Positions 46,710-55,689 of a DNA stretch of 64,000 bases are shown here, piece by piece; position 1 is the stretch's first letter; every line of letters begins with the position of its first letter. Position numbers and translations under genes: made by a program. The notes beneath the pieces were generated by a model. The model saw only the letters and a program-made list of their open reading frames with translations. It searched no databases and was not told the DNA's origin. Source of the stretch: Bradyrhizobium sp. CCH5-F6 (lineage in GTDB: Bacteria; Pseudomonadota; Alphaproteobacteria; Rhizobiales; Xanthobacteraceae); assembly GCF_001556045.1 (NCBI RefSeq), contig NZ_LSIC01000015.1, positions 29,321 through 93,320 on the forward strand, read 5' to 3'.

Positions 46710-47849
46710 TCAGCCGTAAAGATATCCGACCGGCTTGCCTTCGGTGCGCAGGGGGCGCACGTCCTTGTGCGTGATGATCTGGCCGGCGAGGCCGTCGATC
46801 TCGTCACGCTGGGTCGGCGTCCAGCTGCGCAGCTCGTTCATGCCCTTGAGCAGCCCGAGCCGCAGGACCTGGGTGTTTTCGCCGATACCCGCAAGGCTGA
46901 TGCAATTCTTGCCCGCCGTCACCACGTCGCCGGCCGCAAGTTCAAAGCTCTCGCCGGCCTTGTTCTGGAACTCGGCCGTGCCGCGAATGACGCGATAGAT
47001 CACGACCTCGCCCTTGGCGAAGCAGGCGGGGTCCGCGGCGATCGATGTGCTCTTCGGCAGCAGCGACTGACCGCGCGGGTCGGTTGCGATGATGTGGCCG
47101 GTGACGAGATGGCCGCTCGGAATCTCGATGCCGAGATCGCGCACATGCACAGGCATCGCCGATTTGACCGAACCATCGGCGAGCGGCTTGAATAGCGCAT
47201 CCAGCGCCAGGGGATCCTGGAGCCAGAAGCCGGCATCGGCCGGCCGGTCATGCAGAGGGTGGCTCCAGGCCACACGCGGCGTCTCGGCCTCGTTGATCTG
47301 GTCGGGACCGACAATCGTCGGGTTGGGAAACGTCGTCGGATCGGTGATGAAGGCTTCGAGGAATTTGCCCGAATAGCCCATCGAGATCGGATCGGGCACC
47401 ACGGTCTGCGGCGTCTTCAGGTTCTCTTCGGTCGACAATCCCGACCAGGTGTAGAGCAGCTGGCGATGGACGATCGCGCTTTGCAGCATCACCGCGCCGG
47501 GGCCGACATTGTAGAAGCGCCCATCATAGTCGAATGTGAACGCGCCCGAGGTGACCAGCACGAGCTGAAAGCCGCCCGGCGGCAGATGCAGATGGAAATC
47601 GGTGGGGCCGGTGTCGGGCCGGTAGATCGGCAGATTGGTCGCGACCTCGTGCAGCAGGAAGGTCTCGTTGTTGGCGTGAAAGCCTTCGTTGGCACGGTTG
47701 TAGAGCGCCTGTGGCCGGTACGTCGCCTCGAACTTCGCATCCCGGTCGCGATCGATCGCCACGAAATCCTGGTCGTTGAGGCGCAGCGGCGCGCCGTTCG
47801 GATGGGTGAGGCCGGTGAGTTTGAGATCCAAGGCAGCATGCACATTCAT
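46710..47849 (-). CDS. Bicupin protein of unknown function
   Basis: 379 residues from ATG 47849, which has GGAG six bases upstream. The first cupin includes TDFHLHLPPGGFQLVLVTS then YNVGPGAVMLQ; the second has VVIYRVIRGTAEFQN then FELAAGDVVTAGKNC. Only the first has HxH, so one metal site at most is likely. There is no signal peptide. The layout suits a dioxygenase or isomerase. No neighbours share a pathway. Confidence 0.6.
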   Translation of the reverse strand: MNVHAALDLKLTGLTHPNGAPLRLNDQDFVAIDRDRDAKFEATYRPQALYNRANEGFHANNETFLLHEVATNLPIYRPDTGPTDFHLHLPPGGFQLVLVTSGAFTFDYDGRFYNVGPGAVMLQSAIVHRQLLYTWSGLSTEENLKTPQTVVPDPISMGYSGKFLEAFITDPTTFPNPTIVGPDQINEAETPRVAWSHPLHDRPADAGFWLQDPLALDALFKPLADGSVKSAMPVHVRDLGIEIPSGHLVTGHIIATDPRGQSLLPKSTSIAADPACFAKGEVVIYRVIRGTAEFQNKAGESFELAAGDVVTAGKNCISLAGIGENTQVLRLGLLKGMNELRSWTPTQRDEIDGLAGQIITHKDVRPLRTEGKPVGYLYG

Positions 47850-48195
47850 GTCATTCTCCGATCCGAGGCCGTTCATCCCGGAGTGGGCGCACGCAACTTG
47901 CCGCTTCTCTTCGCGAGGGAGCTGGGATTGGGCCGAATGCTGCCTTGCGAATTTCAGGCCAGTCGGGTTGCGGCGCGGCGCGCAAGCTCGCCGGCTGCAC
48001 GCGGCGCGAGAAAAATCGAGGTTGCGCCTGAGGTTAGACGACAGGGTTCGCCGACCTGCCTGGCTTTTCCGCCCGGCGCGCAAGTCGGTTGGAGCGGCCT
48101 GTCTTGTCTAATTTGTCGGCATGTCCTGCAACGCTCATGCAGCCGTGCAGGTCGCGGCGACAGGCAAATGCCGGCGGCTCAGCGTCCAATGCCGT
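47850..48195. other. Intergenic region between bicupin and zinc-ribbon genes
   Basis: 346 bases, expected to hold the bicupin promoter. No gene, hairpin or recognised operator. Confidence 0.45.
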
Positions 48196-48381
48196 TCATT
48201 CGAACGACCGGCGGACGGTCCGCTGAGGCTTGCCGAACGGGCTGTCCGCCCACTTCGCCATGTCCAACGCCCGGGCGTCGAAGCCTTCGCACCAGATGCA
48301 GCTCAACTCCGCACGGCCTTTGGCCGAGAGCATCGGGACGAGCGCATGGCCGCAGCCCGTGCAGGATGTGGTGCGATTCAT
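48196..48381 (-). CDS. Small zinc-ribbon protein
   Basis: 61 residues, ATG 48381 with GGAGGAA upstream. The pattern CTGCGHALVPML ... AELSCIWCEGFDA gives two CxxC knuckles about 20 residues apart, so one zinc ion is expected. The C-terminus is basic. It follows the carboxylate-amine ligase gene by 62 bases on the same strand. Function unknown. Confidence 0.65.
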   Translation of the reverse strand: MNRTTSCTGCGHALVPMLSAKGRAELSCIWCEGFDARALDMAKWADSPFGKPQRTVRRSFE

Positions 48382-48443
48382 GCGTTCCTCCACGATCGTC
48401 GAATTCAGGAACGGCATTTTCGTTGCCGAAGCTTGCGCGGGCA

Positions 48444-49673
48444 CTATGACGGCGCAGACGCGCTGCGTTCGACAGTGGCGCTTGTTTCCGAGATCGTAGA
48501 TGTAGCGATCCATCGTGACACGGCTGTGATGTCGTCGCCGTTCTCGCGATAGGCACGAAGCTGGAACTCCGCCGAGCTGCCGCGCTCCACGATCTTCCGG
48601 CAGTGCTCGACCTCGGCGGTGCAGTTGAGCGCGGCGGCGTCCTCCGCGACATCGCCGATCACCCGCGCGAGAAGCTCCGAGATCGTGACCGGCCCGTCCT
48701 TGGAGGCAAAGATGCAATCGGTGCCGTAGCGCTGGGCCCGCCACTTGTTCTCCACCGCAATCGCGCGTTCGACCGCGGTGACGTCCTTCGACAGATGAGG
48801 CCGCTGATAGAGGTGTCGTGTCAGGCAGCGATAGAGCGAGGCGATGGCGACGGCGTCGTCGATGAACGTGCAGGTGTCGGGCGCGCGAAGCTCGAGGGTC
48901 GGGTGCCGCATCGCAGGGCGCATCGCCCACCAGATGTGGCTCTCATCGGGAATCACGCCGGAGCGCTGCAGCGCGCCGACATATTCATCGTAGTCCCGCC
49001 TGCTTTCGAACAATTCGGGAAGGCCGGTGCGCGGCAGCTCGGAATAGGCGGCGAGGCGGTAGCCCTTCAGGCCGGTCTTGTGGGAATTCCAGAACGGCGA
49101 GGACGCCGACAGCGCGATGAACAGCGGCAGATACGGCAGCATCGCCCGCATCACGGCCATCCGCCTCTCAGGATCGGGCAGCTGGACGTGCACATGCATG
49201 CCGCACATCATGTTGCGGTGACCGATGCTGCGCAGGTCCTCGATCATCTCCTCGTAGCGCGGCTTCGGGCTCGGCTGAGACATGCGCCAGACTGCCGTAG
49301 GGTGCGTACCGCAGGCCATGATCACGAAGCCGTATTGCGCGGCGACGGCTGCGACCTCGCGGCGCAGGAAGCGCAACTCTTCGCGCGCGTCGGTGACGTC
49401 GACGTGGACGTTGGTGGCGACCTCGAGCTGGGATTGCAGCATTTCCCGCATGGCCTGGCCCCCGGTCGACCAGTTCGCCGACTCGAACAGTTCGTTGGGC
49501 GTTTCGATCGCGACCTCGAAGCTCCGCCGGTCGGCGAGGAAGTACTCCTCCTCGATGCCGAAGGAATATTCGGCAGCCTTGCCGCGTCCGCCGGCGGAAC
49601 GGATGACGAGGTGCTGCTTGTCATCAGAGGAATCCAGGCGCAGCAGTTTCAAAACGTCTGAAGCAAGTCTCAT
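48444..49673 (-). CDS. Carboxylate-amine ligase, GCS2/YbdK family
   Basis: 409 residues. Glutamate-cysteine-ligase type 2 fold: SFGIEEEYFLADRRSFEV with acidic metal ligands, SQLEVATNVHVDV, ACGTHP, HVHVQLPDPERR, and ELRAPDTCTFIDDAVAIA. Family members join glutamate, or another carboxylate, to an amine with ATP; E. coli YbdK has weak glutamate-cysteine ligase activity. ATG 49673 (MRLASDV) is chosen, 19 bases after the amidotransferase stop. The pairing with a gamma-glutamyl-type amidase suggests a gamma-glutamylated intermediate. Confidence 0.88.
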   Translation of the reverse strand: MRLASDVLKLLRLDSSDDKQHLVIRSAGGRGKAAEYSFGIEEEYFLADRRSFEVAIETPNELFESANWSTGGQAMREMLQSQLEVATNVHVDVTDAREELRFLRREVAAVAAQYGFVIMACGTHPTAVWRMSQPSPKPRYEEMIEDLRSIGHRNMMCGMHVHVQLPDPERRMAVMRAMLPYLPLFIALSASSPFWNSHKTGLKGYRLAAYSELPRTGLPELFESRRDYDEYVGALQRSGVIPDESHIWWAMRPAMRHPTLELRAPDTCTFIDDAVAIASLYRCLTRHLYQRPHLSKDVTAVERAIAVENKWRAQRYGTDCIFASKDGPVTISELLARVIGDVAEDAAALNCTAEVEHCRKIVERGSSAEFQLRAYRENGDDITAVSRWIATSTISETSATVERSASAPS

Positions 49674-49692
49674 TGGGCACCCGGCAAAGGCA

Positions 49693-50520
49693 TTATCTGC
49701 GGGCGATAATCCTTTTGGGAGATGCGGGTTCCACGTTTCTCTCACCTGAAATTGCAGGGTCGAATGGAACAACTTTTACGTTTTCAGATGCGCGTGCAAT
49801 CAAGACGTGATTGGGCGGCACCTCGGCCCAGTCCGATTCCTTGTCGAACGGTTCGGATACGACGATGACCTGGCCGCCATCCTCACGGAAATAGAGCGTG
49901 TTGGCGGCGTCGTTCACCGCAACGCGGAAGGCGTACAGATCCTTGCCGTTGGCGATCGCGCTGGTGAAGCGCAGCCGTTCGCGACGCTGGCCCTCGTTGA
50001 CGAAACAGGAGAGGTCATGCAGGACGCGCCGTGTTGCCCCGAGGGGATCCTCGTCGAGGCCGGCGCCCATCATCGCCAGGAACACGGCTTCCGAATCGGT
50101 CGTGCCCAGCCGCGACGGATAATAGGCATCGGGAATCAGCGCCTCGACCTTCCGCCGTAGCCGATTCCAGCTTCCGACGAATCCATTGTGCATGAACATC
50201 CAGTGTCCGCAGGCAAACGGATGGCAGTTCTGCCGTGTCACGGCCGTGCCGGTGGCGGCACGTACGTGAGCGAAGAACAGGTGCGAGCGCAGATGACGGC
50301 AGAGATAGCGCAAGTTCTCGTCCGACCAGGCCGGACGTGTCTCGCGATAGAGGCCGGGCTCCGGATGCTCACCGTACCAGCCGAGGCCAAAGCCATCGCC
50401 ATTCGAGCCCGCCGTTGATTGGAGCGAGCGGATGCTCTGCGCCACCAGCGAATGCTCGGGTTCGGTGACATAGGGCTCAAAGGACGTCGTTTCGCCCCGG
50501 TATGCGATCCAGCGGCACAT
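49693..50520 (-). CDS. Class II glutamine amidotransferase, EgtC/YafJ-like
   Basis: 275 residues. After Met removal Cys2 is the N-terminal nucleophile (MCRWIAYRG). GDGFGLGWYG, FAHVRAATGTAV, HPFACGHWMFMHNGFVGSW and TTDSEAVFL complete the Ntn-hydrolase site. Proteins of this type hydrolyse gamma-glutamyl amides; EgtC does so in ergothioneine synthesis. There is no synthase domain, so the product is ammonia or a free amine. First gene of the pair with the GCS2-type ligase. Confidence 0.88.
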   Translation of the reverse strand: MCRWIAYRGETTSFEPYVTEPEHSLVAQSIRSLQSTAGSNGDGFGLGWYGEHPEPGLYRETRPAWSDENLRYLCRHLRSHLFFAHVRAATGTAVTRQNCHPFACGHWMFMHNGFVGSWNRLRRKVEALIPDAYYPSRLGTTDSEAVFLAMMGAGLDEDPLGATRRVLHDLSCFVNEGQRRERLRFTSAIANGKDLYAFRVAVNDAANTLYFREDGGQVIVVSEPFDKESDWAEVPPNHVLIARASENVKVVPFDPAISGERNVEPASPKRIIARR

Positions 50521-50884
50521 GGGAGTTCCCGTGGGGATACGTCTTGCGAGAGCGACCAACCGTTCTTGCTCCCTCATGGTTCCCAGCCCGAACACAGAGC
50601 ACGCAGCCGCCGTGCAGCGCGTGCGAGGCACTGCAACGGAACTGATGCGGCGGCTGGTCGCAGGCGTTTCGCCTTGATTCCAACGGCTCCACCTTTATTT
50701 CTGACAGGAACAAGAATCCGGGCCCCTCTGGCGAGGACACCGACGACGTCGGTCAACCTCGTGATGTCGGATGACCTGTCCCGCGCGAATGCGATGGATC
50801 GGCTGATCGTCGGCCCTTGGTTCTCTCCGACAATTTGTCTCCATCGCAGCTCCGTGCGGCATTTCGCTATCGAAGGGAGCTACG
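50521..50884. other. Divergent intergenic region
   Basis: 364 bases between the amidotransferase (minus) and TerB-like (plus) genes; it should carry both promoters. AAGGGAGC precedes the TerB start. No operator was recognised. Confidence 0.4.
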
Positions 50885-51343
50885 ATGCCTGACGCCAAGA
50901 CCTCAGATCCGGTCGAGATCACTGACCCGCCCGGCCGGAACGAGCAGGCCGCGGCCGCGCTGGTGATCGTGGGCGCGCTCGTTGCGGTTGCCGACCGGCG
51001 CGTTTCGCCGATCGAGCGCGACGAAGTGATTAGTTTCATTCGGGATCGCAAGCTGGCGCCGCACATTTCGGACGAACGGCTCCTTGCCATGTTCGATGAA
51101 CTCGCCGAACGACTCGAGGAGCCCGATTTTGCCAACGTCGTGATCGACACGCTGCGGCCGATCTCCAATCTGCCGCTTGCGTCGCATCTGGTGGAGCTTT
51201 CGGAACGCGTTGCGGCAGCAGATGATCACCTGGATCCTCACGAAGATCAGGCGATTAAATTGTTGCGCTTGCTGACGCTGGTGCTGCCTCGCGCCAAGCC
51301 GGTCGGGCCGGGCGCCGAGCTTCAGGCCACCACCAAGGAATGA
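50885..51343 (+). CDS. TerB-like tellurite-resistance domain protein
   Basis: 152 residues. Helical TerB pattern: ALVIVGALVAVADRRVSPIERDEVISF, then an equivalent later repeat, ERVAAADDHLDPHEDQAI, with acidic residues that bind divalent metal. It is cytoplasmic. GGGAG lies upstream of the ATG. It leads an operon with a membrane protein, TerC and YqhA genes. A role in metal or envelope stress is inferred from the company it keeps. Confidence 0.75.
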   Translation: MPDAKTSDPVEITDPPGRNEQAAAALVIVGALVAVADRRVSPIERDEVISFIRDRKLAPHISDERLLAMFDELAERLEEPDFANVVIDTLRPISNLPLASHLVELSERVAAADDHLDPHEDQAIKLLRLLTLVLPRAKPVGPGAELQATTKE

Positions 51344-51345
51344 GA

Positions 51346-51705
51346 ATGAGCGTAACCCTGGACGAGCGTCCGAAAACCAAGGACGCCACCAGCCAGATGG
51401 CTGGCGGCGACCCCCGCCTTGACAAGCTCGTCGATCGGCTGCCGCCGCGTATGGGCGAAACTGTCACCTATCTTCTCAAGCCGTCCAGCCGCTGGGTGAG
51501 AATCCCGTCGGGCACACTGCTCGTCGCCGGCGGCGTGCTCTCGATCCTGCCGCTGCTCGGCGTCTGGATGCTGCCGCTCGGCCTCGCATTGCTGGCCGAA
51601 GACGTGCCGGCGCTGCGCTCCTCGCGCGCGAAGGTTCTCGACTGGATCGAGCGAAAGAAGCCGCATTGGCTCGAGCCCTCGGCATCGGGGAATGATCAAA
51701 CATGA
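51346..51705 (+). CDS. Small membrane protein in TerB-TerC operon
   Basis: 119 residues from ATG 51346 (AAGGA six bases upstream). An amphipathic N-terminus (DPRLDKLVDRLPPRMGETVTYLL) leads to one hydrophobic region (IPSGTLLVAGGVLSILPLLGVWMLPLGLALLAEDV), probably two short helices. The tail is basic (KVLDWIERKKPHWLE). No family name recognised. Its end overlaps terC by four bases. Confidence 0.65.
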   Translation: MSVTLDERPKTKDATSQMAGGDPRLDKLVDRLPPRMGETVTYLLKPSSRWVRIPSGTLLVAGGVLSILPLLGVWMLPLGLALLAEDVPALRSSRAKVLDWIERKKPHWLEPSASGNDQT

Positions 51706-52340
51706 CTGAATTCATCACCGCCGAGGCGCTGACCGCGCTGTTTCAAGTCGTCTTGATCGACCTCGTGCTCGCCGGCGACAACGCGGTGGTCATCGGCCTC
51801 GCCGCGGCGGGCCTGCCGCCGGAGCAGCGCCGCCGCGCCATCATCGTCGGCATCGCCGCAGCCACGGTGCTGCGCATCGCGTTTGCCGGCGTGGCGACCC
51901 AGCTCCTGCAGGTCATCGGACTGCTGCTTGCCGGCGGCGTGCTGCTGCTCTGGGTGTGCTGGAAGATGTGGCGCGAGCTGCGCGAACAGAGTACGCATGC
52001 GGAGCAACTCGCCTTCAGCCATGGCGGGGGCGCGGAGGCCGCGCCGGCACAGCGAAAGACCTTCGGCCAGGCGGCGCTGCAGATCGTCGCCGCTGACGTC
52101 TCGATGTCGCTCGACAACGTGCTCGCGGTTGCGGGCGCGGCCCGCGAGCATCCCTACATACTCGCCTTCGGCCTTTTGCTGTCGGTCGCGCTGATGGGCG
52201 TCGCCGCCGATCTGCTCGGCCGCGTGCTCCAGAAGCATCGCTGGGTCGCCTATGTCGGCCTCGCCATCATCATTTACGTCGCCTTCGAGATGATCTATCG
52301 GGGGTCGCTCGAGCTCGCGCCTGTGATCGCGGGTCTCTGA
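51702..52340 (+). CDS. TerC-family integral membrane protein (YjbE-type)
   Basis: 212 residues, seven membrane segments. The two inverted repeats each carry the TerC metal-site motif: IDLVLAGDNAVVIGLA and ADVSMSLDNVLAVAGAA. The loop between is His/Ala-rich. YjbE-like TerC proteins export manganese or support metallation of secreted proteins. ATG 51702 overlaps the preceding gene. Confidence 0.88.
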   Translation: MTEFITAEALTALFQVVLIDLVLAGDNAVVIGLAAAGLPPEQRRRAIIVGIAAATVLRIAFAGVATQLLQVIGLLLAGGVLLLWVCWKMWRELREQSTHAEQLAFSHGGGAEAAPAQRKTFGQAALQIVAADVSMSLDNVLAVAGAAREHPYILAFGLLLSVALMGVAADLLGRVLQKHRWVAYVGLAIIIYVAFEMIYRGSLELAPVIAGL

Positions 52341-52372
52341 GGGGCATTCCTGTCTGAAATCCGGAGCGATCA

Positions 52373-52954
52373 ATGACTTCTGAACCCAAAGCACCTTCGG
52401 CGCAGGCCGTGCCGCCGCGACTCGGCTTGTTCGCCCAGCTCATCTTCGGCTCGCGGTGGCTGCAGTTTCCGCTCTATATCGGCCTGATCGTCGCGCAGGC
52501 CGTCTATGTGTTGCTGTTCCTCAAAGAGCTCTGGCATCTGGTCGCGCACTCCTTCGACGCCAGCGAGCAGCAGATCATGCTGGTCGTGCTCGGGCTGATC
52601 GACGTCGTCATGATCTCCAACCTCCTGATCATGGTGATCGTCGGCGGCTACGAGACCTTCGTGTCCCGGCTGAACCTGACCGGCCATCCCGACGAGCCGG
52701 AATGGCTCAGTCACGTCAATGCCAGCGTGCTCAAGATCAAGCTCGCGATGGCGATCATCGGCATTTCCTCGATCTCGCTGCTCCGGACTTTCATCGAGGC
52801 CGGCAATCTCGGCACCACGCGGAGCAATTTCACCGAGACCGGCGTGATGTGGCAGGTGCTGATCCACCTGACCTTCATCATCTCGGCGGTCGGCATCGCC
52901 TGGGTCGACCGGCTCAGCGAGAGCGGCCATCGCAACGAGGCCGGTCACGGCTAA
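52373..52954 (+). CDS. YqhA-family (UPF0114) membrane protein
   Basis: 193 residues, about four membrane segments. FGSRWLQFPLYIGLIVAQ, DVVMISNLLIMVIVGGYETFVS and LSHVNASVLKIKLAMAIIGISSI are the YqhA hallmarks. Function unknown. It starts 32 bases after terC on the same strand. Confidence 0.88.
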   Translation: MTSEPKAPSAQAVPPRLGLFAQLIFGSRWLQFPLYIGLIVAQAVYVLLFLKELWHLVAHSFDASEQQIMLVVLGLIDVVMISNLLIMVIVGGYETFVSRLNLTGHPDEPEWLSHVNASVLKIKLAMAIIGISSISLLRTFIEAGNLGTTRSNFTETGVMWQVLIHLTFIISAVGIAWVDRLSESGHRNEAGHG

Positions 52955-53044
52955 GGGGGCGACCCTCTGACGGGAGGTGCCCGGCGTCCGTTCTGGTTTC
53001 TGCCCGGGAGCTCGCGTGAGACGGTCCCGTCCGCTCCAAGCTAT

Positions 53045-54322
53045 TCATTCGGCTGGACTGCCGACGACCGCACCCTGCCTGACGTCTTCGCGGGCGAGGA
53101 TCAGCAGGAGGCCGACGATGATCAACTCGACCACGGCGAAGGCGACGAAAGCCCCGGTGAACGCGCCGGAAGAGGCGTTGATGATGGCTCCCATCATCCA
53201 GGGTGCCACGAAAGCCGACAAGATGCCGAACACCTCCGCATAGCCGATCGCAGCCGGTGCGAGCGCGTCGGAGTATTTTTCGCTGAGCAGCGCGAAGATC
53301 GCGCCGCCGCCGAGCAGCGCGACGCCGCTGAGGGCTGCGAACAGCACGAGCATCCCGAACGGCATCGGCGTGACGACGCTCCAGAGGAACATCAAGGCGG
53401 TCAAGAAGGCGAGTCCCGCGGTGAGCTTGATCATGAAGGGCTTGCCGAGCCGGTCGGACATGTAGCCGCCGATCACCAGGAACAGGACCTGCGACAACCC
53501 CATCACGGTGCCGATCACGGCGCCGGCTTCCGGCGGCATGTGCTGCACGGCGATGTAAGCGGGCACCACCCAGGTGGCCGTGCCGGCGATTGCGAAGGTG
53601 CAGGCCACGATGCCGAAACCACCGACTGCGATCCATTTCGAGCGGAAGATTTCGCCGAGAGGCAGGTGCTTCTGAGGCGTCTCATTGCCCCAGGTGAAGT
53701 CGGCGATGCCGATCTCGCGCGGGCTGTTGCGAACGACGAGGGCGTCGATCGCGGCGACGATCAGGGTGCCGACCGCCAGTACCGCGAAGAAGGTCCGCCA
53801 TCCGGTCGCAATGGTCAGGGGAATGCCGAGTGCGAAATCCAGTGTGATGGCGAGGCTGTAGGCCGCAAGGATGATTCCGACCACCGAGCCGCGCCGGCTC
53901 TGCGGAAACCAGCCGAAGATCAGCTTCATGTTGCCGATGAAAATGCCGGCGTCGAAGAAGCCGATGAGGAGCCGCAGCAGCACGAGCTGGGTATAGGTCT
54001 GGACGAACACCTGTAGCATCATCCCGAGACCGGTGCCGGCAAGGCCGATCAGCAGCATGTTGCGCGCCGTCATGGAGCGGCTCACCGGCGACCACACCAC
54101 CATGCCGACGCCATAGGTCAGTGCGAAGATGCCCTGCGCCAGGCCGGCCTCGGCGGGATTGAGTTTCAGGCTCTCGGAGACGAACGGCAGCACGGCCGCG
54201 AAGGCGTACCAGTCGGCCGCGAGGAATATCTCGCAGAAGATGGCGAGCGCCAGCATGCCCTTCTGCCAGCCCGCAATCCGTCGGCGGTCGCTCTCGGAAA
54301 TGGTGGTCCAGTTGGTCGTCAT
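53045..54322 (-). CDS. Major facilitator superfamily transporter
   Basis: 425 residues, 12 membrane segments. SMTARNMLLIGLAGTGLG after helix 2, GFFDAGIFIGNMKLIFGWFPQSRRGS at helices 4-5, and GGYMSDRLGKPFM in the second half match the ACS/organic-anion branch of the MFS. Last gene of the monooxygenase operon, 48 bases after the cupin, so it probably imports the substrate. Confidence 0.88.
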   Translation of the reverse strand: MTTNWTTISESDRRRIAGWQKGMLALAIFCEIFLAADWYAFAAVLPFVSESLKLNPAEAGLAQGIFALTYGVGMVVWSPVSRSMTARNMLLIGLAGTGLGMMLQVFVQTYTQLVLLRLLIGFFDAGIFIGNMKLIFGWFPQSRRGSVVGIILAAYSLAITLDFALGIPLTIATGWRTFFAVLAVGTLIVAAIDALVVRNSPREIGIADFTWGNETPQKHLPLGEIFRSKWIAVGGFGIVACTFAIAGTATWVVPAYIAVQHMPPEAGAVIGTVMGLSQVLFLVIGGYMSDRLGKPFMIKLTAGLAFLTALMFLWSVVTPMPFGMLVLFAALSGVALLGGGAIFALLSEKYSDALAPAAIGYAEVFGILSAFVAPWMMGAIINASSGAFTGAFVAFAVVELIIVGLLLILAREDVRQGAVVGSPAE

Positions 54323-54370
54323 GATCGATCCTCGCGGTTTGAGCTTTGGGCTTTCGGCGGGAAACCAGCA

Positions 54371-54814
54371 TCAGGCCGGGGGCGGCAGGAAATCGACCTC
54401 GTGCTCGGCGGCACGCCGAACGACTTCCTGCGGATCGGGCAGGTTGTGGATGCGATCGAACAGCTCCTTGAGCGATCGGGTCGGCGCAACCCAGAACAGG
54501 CTGGTCGCGGTTTCGCCGGACTTGTTGAAGATGCCGTGGGGAATGCCTTTGGGCATGCGCACGAGGTCCCCGGCGGTCGCCACCAGGTCCTTGCCGTCGA
54601 GCCAGAGATCGTAGCGGCCGCTCAGCACGTAGACGAATTCGTCCTGGGTCGGATGAACGTGTGGCGGCACGAAGGTGCCGTCGGGAAACACGGCGTGCCA
54701 GGCCATCGACGCCTCGGAGTGTTGCTTCAGCGTGTAGGTCTGGCCCAGAATGTTCCAGACGATGTTCCCAAAACCGTCCTTGGCAGGGGTTACGCCCGGC
54801 GGCATCTCGATCAT
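54371..54814 (-). CDS. Single-domain cupin protein
   Basis: 147 residues. Cupin motif 1 is PPHVHPTQDEFVYVLSGRYDLWLDG, motif 2 RMPKGIPHGIFNKSG; the metal ligands His, His, Glu and His are all present. AAGGA precedes ATG 54814. It is probably a small dioxygenase, isomerase or ligand-binding protein of the operon. Confidence 0.85.
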   Translation of the reverse strand: MIEMPPGVTPAKDGFGNIVWNILGQTYTLKQHSEASMAWHAVFPDGTFVPPHVHPTQDEFVYVLSGRYDLWLDGKDLVATAGDLVRMPKGIPHGIFNKSGETATSLFWVAPTRSLKELFDRIHNLPDPQEVVRRAAEHEVDFLPPPA

Positions 54815-54834
54815 GGTGGTGTCCTTCTGTTGAG

Positions 54835-55635
54835 CTACTCGGCAAGAAAATCGGTCACGTGGTGCGCGGCGGAGGGCGTTTCCTCGAACACCAGATGTCC
54901 GGTGGTCGGCACCAGCGTCACCCGCGCGTCGGGCAGCCCCGCCTTCCAGGCTTCGGCTTGCGCCGTTGGGCGCAGGCGATCGGAGTCGCCCCACAAGATC
55001 AGCGTCGGCATTGTGATCCGGTGCAGCCAATGCGCGAGCTTCGGATTGCCTTGTGGATCGTCGCGGATCAGCTTGGCGAAGCCAGTCACTTCGCGCCCGA
55101 GGCGGGCATCGAATGAAGGATCCGGCGACTTGGGAAAGTAACGGAGCGCGTTCGACGGATCGTTCGCGAGATAGGCCGGCAAATCCTGTGGCGCGATCTC
55201 GAACAGGCCGGGGGCCGGCGCGCTCGCAACCACGAGGCCGGCGGGCGCGACCAGCACCAGCTTGCGGACGCGATGCGGCTGGCGGATGGCGAACTCGGCG
55301 GCGAGCCACCCGCCGAGCGAAAATCCGGCAAGATCGAACGTCGCGAGTCCCAGCTTGTCGAGCAAGTCCATGGTCTGGAGGACATGATCCTCGATCGTAT
55401 CGATCCAGACCGCATCGCCGGAGTCGCCGAAACCGACCTGATAGGGAATGATGACGGTGTGCCGCTTCGCCCAGTCGCGTGCCATCTCAAAGCCGGTGAA
55501 CGTTCCGGTACCGTGCAGGAACACCAGCGGGGGGCCGCTTCCGATGGTGTGAACGACGGTGCGCACGCCATTGATGTCGTATTCCGCGCGAGCAAAGCCG
55601 GTGAGGTCGGGCGAGGGTTTGACGGTCTCAAGCAT
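54835..55635 (-). CDS. Alpha/beta hydrolase, MhpC-like
   Basis: 266 residues. Oxyanion loop HGTGTFTG, nucleophile Ser in LAGFSLGGWLAAEF, Asp in WGDSDRLRP, His in TTGHLVFEE. Close in form to meta-cleavage-product and ester hydrolases. It sits between the reductase and cupin genes, so it would act on the product of the flavin monooxygenase. Confidence 0.86.
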   Translation of the reverse strand: MLETVKPSPDLTGFARAEYDINGVRTVVHTIGSGPPLVFLHGTGTFTGFEMARDWAKRHTVIIPYQVGFGDSGDAVWIDTIEDHVLQTMDLLDKLGLATFDLAGFSLGGWLAAEFAIRQPHRVRKLVLVAPAGLVVASAPAPGLFEIAPQDLPAYLANDPSNALRYFPKSPDPSFDARLGREVTGFAKLIRDDPQGNPKLAHWLHRITMPTLILWGDSDRLRPTAQAEAWKAGLPDARVTLVPTTGHLVFEETPSAAHHVTDFLAE

Positions 55636-55689
55636 GATTGACGTCTCCGGTTGAAGGCAGCCTGTCTGGGCACAGCAGCGCAAGAGGGG

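Noticed and set aside
48603..49661. Plus-strand frame opposite the carboxylate-amine ligase
   Set aside because: Shadow of the ligase gene; no motif or start signal.
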